NCBI GenBank assembly: GCA_024196135.1 | Contig: JAMQCK010000989.1 | Span: 1 to 13,237, forward strand | DNA from: Pleurotus ostreatus/Saccharomyces cerevisiae fusant | Lineage: Eukaryota; Opisthokonta | DNA: 13,237 nt | Direction of reading: 5' to 3' | Shown: piece by piece, positions 10,321-13,237 of the stretch | Layout of the letters: each line of letters starts with the position of its first letter | Numbering within the stretch: the first letter of the stretch is position 1 | Made by a program: the position numbers and the translations under genes | Notes under the pieces: generated by a model | Database searches by the model: none | What the model was told of the DNA's origin: nothing | What the model saw: the letters and a program-made list of their open reading frames with translations, nothing else

Positions 10321-10348
10321 CCGTATACGGGTCCGGTGCTGTATACAG
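10321..10348. promoter_or_regulatory. Pair of 10-bp palindromes with GTATAC core
   Basis: CCGTATACGG (10321-10330) and CTGTATACAG (10339-10348) are both perfect 10-bp palindromes with the same hexamer core, 18 bp centre to centre. The first has everted CCG-N4-CGG geometry, the arrangement recognised by the Zn2Cys6 regulator Leu3 in yeast. They lie 354-381 bp upstream of the PanK start, or in the PIF1 3' region. Binding is inferred only. Confidence 0.4.
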
Positions 10349-10434
10349 TAACGCTCCGGTACACCAGCAGTAGTATCTATCATCTACCAGCCGCCTTGAA
10401 TACACATGATACTATCCGCCGGCAACGGAAGCTT

Positions 10435-10461
10435 GGGGCATGGGGCGCTGGGGCCCGGGGG
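10435..10461 (+). other. Predicted G-quadruplex motif (+ strand G-rich)
   Basis: Four G-runs of 4, 4, 4 and 5 bases at 10435-10438, 10442-10445, 10450-10453 and 10457-10461, separated by loops of 3 (CAT), 4 (CGCT) and 3 (CCC) bases. This fits the strict G3+N1-7 definition with runs of four. The CCC loop could compete by pairing with the flanking G-runs. It lies 258 bp after the PIF1 stop and 241 bp before the PanK start. Confidence 0.8.
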
Positions 10462-10528
10462 TTACGTTCGTGATCAGCGGGAATTGCGGCGCTCCGTATA
10501 ATATCGTCCGAGTTTCTAAGCGCCGACC

Positions 10529-10570
10529 ATGATCCTCACCGTGACTTGCTCGCCACCATCGCATTCGTAG
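10529..10570 (+). promoter_or_regulatory. Possible upstream ORF in the PanK leader
   Basis: ATG at 10529 opens a 13-codon frame (MILTVTCSPPSHS) ending in TAG at 10568-10570, 131 bp before the PanK ATG. No other ATG lies between it and the PanK start. It lies downstream of the TATA-like element at 10498, so it could be in the mRNA leader; this is unproven. Confidence 0.25.
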
Positions 10571-10701
10571 AATCGTAAGACGCTGCGAGACTGACCGGTG
10601 AGACGAAGCGCGACCAACATAATTCCCCAACGCCGACTCGTGCATCACACACGACTCATTCACCGACCCCCACGACCCGGACGCGCCCAGACCCTCTCGC
10701 G

Positions 10702-12450
10702 ATGCCCGACCCCTCCCACCCCACTGCCAAGTCTGTCATCCATGTCGACACGAGAGGTGCGGTGATCCTGACGGAAGAAAGCCCGGAGGTGCGTGCTCGG
10801 CGCAATCGAGTGCGACATCAGGGGCTTACGCGCGCATTCATAGACGCGCGATAGCCGGGGAATATACCTCCCCAATCACGTCGAGCCCGTCTCGCACATA
10901 GCAGTCGATGTGAGTGGGCGCCCCGTGCGTGTGGGCCTGCGCTGATCGAGCAGGGAAGGTCGGCGGATCGCTCGCCAAGGTCGTGTACTTTACCCGCTCG
11001 CCGGATCCGCCCCCCTCCCCCCAGTCTGCGGCAGCGACGCAGGGGACGACGACGCCGGGGGATATCTCAGACATCGCGACGCCCGTGAACGTCACCCCCC
11101 CACGCACGCCCTCGCCCCATGACGACTCGCCCGCGTCCTCCAGCATGCTCCCCCGCAACGGCGCGCTCACCCCCCTCGCGCTCGACCCCGCGCACGACGC
11201 GGACGAGATCGACAGCCTCGGCGCGCTCCTCCGCCGGCGCGCGGCCACCACGCAGCACTTCCCCGGCGGCTCGCTCAACTTCGTGCGCTTCGAGACGTCG
11301 AACATCGGCGCGTGCGTCGAGTACCTGCAGGCGCTCATCTCGCACTCCGCTGAGTTGAATCACGTCCCCATTGAGCAGATGCGCGCGAGCGTGAAGATTA
11401 TGGCGACGGGCGGCGGTGCGCACAAGTTCTACGAGGTCTTCCGGCACGCGCTCGGCGTCGAGGTGCGCAAGGAGGATGAGATGGAGTGCCTCATTGAGGG
11501 ACTCAAGTTCATCACGATGATCCCGGACGAGGTGTATTACTTCTCGGACGAGGTCATAAGGCATGGGATGGCGGCGCATATGGCGGGGCCGCCGCCTCCA
11601 GGCGAGTTGGAAAGGCCGAGTCCGAACCCGCCAGAGTATGCGGTGACATTTGCGCACGAACCGACGCCACAGTTGCCGTGTCTCCTCGTCAACATCGGTT
11701 CTGGCGTATCTATCATTAAGGTCGATGAGGATGGCAAGTTCGAACGTGTCAGCGGCACCAGTTTGGGTGGAGGAACGCTATGGGGTCTACTCAGCTTGTT
11801 GACACCAGCGACAACCTTCGATGGTACGTCGATCGAGAGATGTCATAGACACTTACTGACTATCCTCCAGAGATGTTGGCCTTCTCGCAAAAGGGCGATA
11901 ACGCCTCTGTCGATATGCTCGTCGGCGACATCTATGGTCAAGATTACTCTCGGCTGGGTCTCAAGTCAACGACGATCGCCAGTTCGTTCGGAAAGGTCTT
12001 CAAGCACGGAGGCGTCGACAAGGGCAAGTTCAAGCCTGAAGACATCAGCAAGAGTCTCCTATACGCTGTGTCGAATAACATTGGGCAGATTGCGTACGTC
12101 TGGACGCCCAAACGATGGAGTATGTGCTGACGTCGAACAGATATATGAATGCGGAAAAGTATAACTTGGATCGTATATACTTCGGTGGTTGCTTCATTCG
12201 AGGTGCGTCTGGGCTTGAAGGTCGACGTTCCTTCATGCTCAACCCAAATGCAGGTCATGCAGCAACGATCGCCACGCTGTCGTACGCTATACGGTTCTGG
12301 AGTAAGGGCACCAAGCGCGCATACTTCTTGCGACATGAAGGCTTCCTGTGAGTATTTTCTGATAAAGAGGTCGGCATCCGCTCACGGTGATACAGAGGTT
12401 CAATTGGCGCGTGGATCAAGAACATATCTAGCGAGGAACAGGAGCAGTAG
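10702..12450 (+). CDS. CAB1: Pantothenate kinase, eukaryotic type II (fumble family)
   Basis: Phosphorylates pantothenate with ATP to 4'-phosphopantothenate, the first and usually rate-setting step of coenzyme A synthesis, in the cytosol. Exons: 10702-10788, 10844-10909, 10959-11823, 11871-12093, 12141-12202, 12254-12347, 12396-12450; 483 aa. The N-terminus has VDTRGAVI (15-22) and YLPNHVEPVSHIAVD. The ASKHA phosphate-1 loop is D51-VGGSLAK. ATGGGAHKF starts at 200, ECLIEGLKF follows, then NIGSGVS (296-302) and the phosphate-2 region SGTSLGGGTLWG (316-327); C-terminal conserved segments are YFGGCFIRG and FLGSIGAW. Between Arg64 and NFVRFET lies a Pro/Ser/Thr-rich insert with several TP and SP sites. 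The second intron ends at an unusual AAG acceptor (10958), five bases after a CAG; AAG is chosen because it preserves the DxGGS loop. A donor at 10914 joined to the CAG would add three residues in frame. Start: first ATG, in a C-rich context. Confidence 0.94.
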
Positions 12451-13205
12451 AGGATTTAATCACTTGTATCATATAGGACATCTTGGATATCCTACCTATA
12501 CCTTACTCACGTTGTAGTTGCCTACCTAATGCGACCATAGCCGTCTATTTGCGACGCCGTGCTATGCTACTAGTATCATGCGTGATCGATGCCATGGCTT
12601 GAGCGAGGATAGCCGGTAAGCAGCGGCTAGTAGCACTCGACTTCTACCTCGGCTGTCATCTGAGTACTGACGTGGCACGACGGTCACTGATGCATACGAA
12701 CCGCAGTTCGGTCGCGGCGGCTGCTTCCAGGCGATTCTGTGAATGCAGCGGCCTCACGGCCGTGTCTCAGGAAACCATTACCCCTGTGGCCGGTTGGGGG
12801 TCATAATGGAATGATCATGACCGGCAGCAACCGGCAGGGAAACAATGTAGACCCGTGGAGACGAGGGCGCTTAGCAAGGTGCTCGTCGTCGAGCTCAATG
12901 CCGTCGGTGTCGCCGCCGCCGACCCTCCCGCCACCGTCGTGGGCGTCAGGGCCAAGCAGCGAGAGGCCGATACCGAGGGCTACATGATGACATCAATCAG
13001 TGCTGACATTGTGGTCCGACTAATAAGGCAATCAATATAATGTCATTAGGGTTTTCATGCTGTGTGACTATCATTTGCATCGCTCTTTCGCTTTTGTCAT
13101 TCTTTCCCAGTCTCTCATCTTGCCACCCCTCCACCCGTCGTCCAGCGCCTCCCACTGCCGCCGACGACAACCCCGCCCTACAATACCTTCAGATAATCAG
13201 CACCC
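12451..13205. other. Intergenic region with no supportable gene
   Basis: 755 bp. The first part is the PanK 3' region (AT-rich TATCATATAG near 12467). At 12749-12762 is a small hairpin (CGGCC, TCAC loop, GGCCG). An imperfect inverted repeat spans 12782-12839 (GCCGGTTG at 12789-12796 against CAACCGGC at 12828-12835, with CCCTG/CAGGG extending the arms after a bulge). A GC-rich coding-like patch lies at about 12860-12985 and is discussed under findings. From about 13080 the strand becomes C/T-rich, as expected for the leader of a gene starting at 13206. Confidence 0.5.
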
Positions 13206-13237
13206 ATGTCGGCGCCCTCCGATGTTGTCCCTCACAG
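13206..13237 (+). CDS. Probable start of a fifth gene, cut by the right window edge
   Basis: ATG at 13206 in the context CACCCATGTC opens a frame that begins MSAPSDVVPH and is still open at the last base. It follows about 120 bp of C/T-rich sequence, like the leaders of the other genes here. Only ten codons are visible, so no product can be named, and the call rests on context and orientation alone. Confidence 0.4.
   Translation, partial: MSAPSDVVPH

Larger units (their letters stand above)
10178..10701 (+). other. PIF1-PanK intergenic spacer
   Basis: 524 bp without a supportable gene. It should contain the PIF1 3' UTR and the pantothenate kinase promoter and leader. Inside are two GTATAC-centred palindromes (10321-10348), a four-run G-quadruplex motif (10435-10461), a TATA-like TATAATAT at 10498-10505 about 200 bp before the PanK start, and one short upstream ORF. 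The last stretch before the ATG is C-rich. Confidence 0.5.

Noticed and set aside
11067..11657. 196-codon open frame on the - strand
   Set aside because: Antisense to the large PanK exon; Arg/His/Leu-rich with no recognisable domain.
12739..12987. 82-codon + strand frame as a real gene
   Set aside because: Its C-terminal half is Ser/Pro low-complexity read out of frame across the GC-rich patch, and it has no promoter-like context or recognisable product; only the patch itself is kept as a finding.
13046..13054. Telomere-like TTAGGGTTT
   Set aside because: A single copy of the repeat unit is expected by chance and no tandem array is present.
1..13237. tRNA, rRNA, CRISPR arrays, or a metabolic gene cluster
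   Set aside because: No tRNA B-box in a plausible cloverleaf, no rRNA-like tract, no spaced direct repeats. The four genes have unrelated core roles and each has its own spacer, so a functional cluster is not supported.

Overview
The window looks like nuclear DNA of a filamentous basidiomycete, most likely an Agaricomycete. The evidence is genes cut by many very short GT-AG introns (36 introns placed, mostly 47-62 nt), C/G-favoured third codon positions, C/T-rich leaders just upstream of start codons, and proteins that match conserved fungal families along their whole length. No prokaryotic operon structure, RNA gene, CRISPR array or recognisable transposon is present. Exon chains were assembled by hand from splice signals, reading-frame continuity and conserved motifs; all four give an uninterrupted frame with a total length divisible by three.

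Layout, all on the + strand: (1) 1-2252, 3' part of the COPI coat subunit gamma gene (SEC21), with the N-terminus off the left edge; (2) 2537-7866, complete NTE1, the ER lysophospholipase of the neuropathy target esterase family (18 exons, 1467 aa); (3) 8176-10177, a complete compact Pif1-family DNA helicase (7 exons, 534 aa); (4) 10702-12450, a complete eukaryotic-type pantothenate kinase, CAB1/PanK family (7 exons, 483 aa); (5) a start codon at 13206 behind a pyrimidine-rich leader, probably the first codons of a fifth gene that runs off the right edge.

The genes serve different housekeeping functions: Golgi-to-ER coat, phosphatidylcholine turnover, genome maintenance and coenzyme A synthesis. 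NTE1 and PanK both touch lipid metabolism and SEC21 and NTE1 both act in the early secretory system, but the sequence does not show that the four work as one system. I found no undescribed multi-gene system.

The most interesting items are finer. A strong G-quadruplex motif lies in the spacer just downstream of the Pif1 gene, whose family unwinds such structures. Three of six PIF1 introns are stop-free multiples of three, and several sit in helicase motifs. The helicase N-terminus has a PCNA-binding (PIP-box) look-alike. Two GTATAC-centred palindromes, one of CCG-N4-CGG geometry, lie upstream of PanK. An orphan coding-like patch lies near the right edge.
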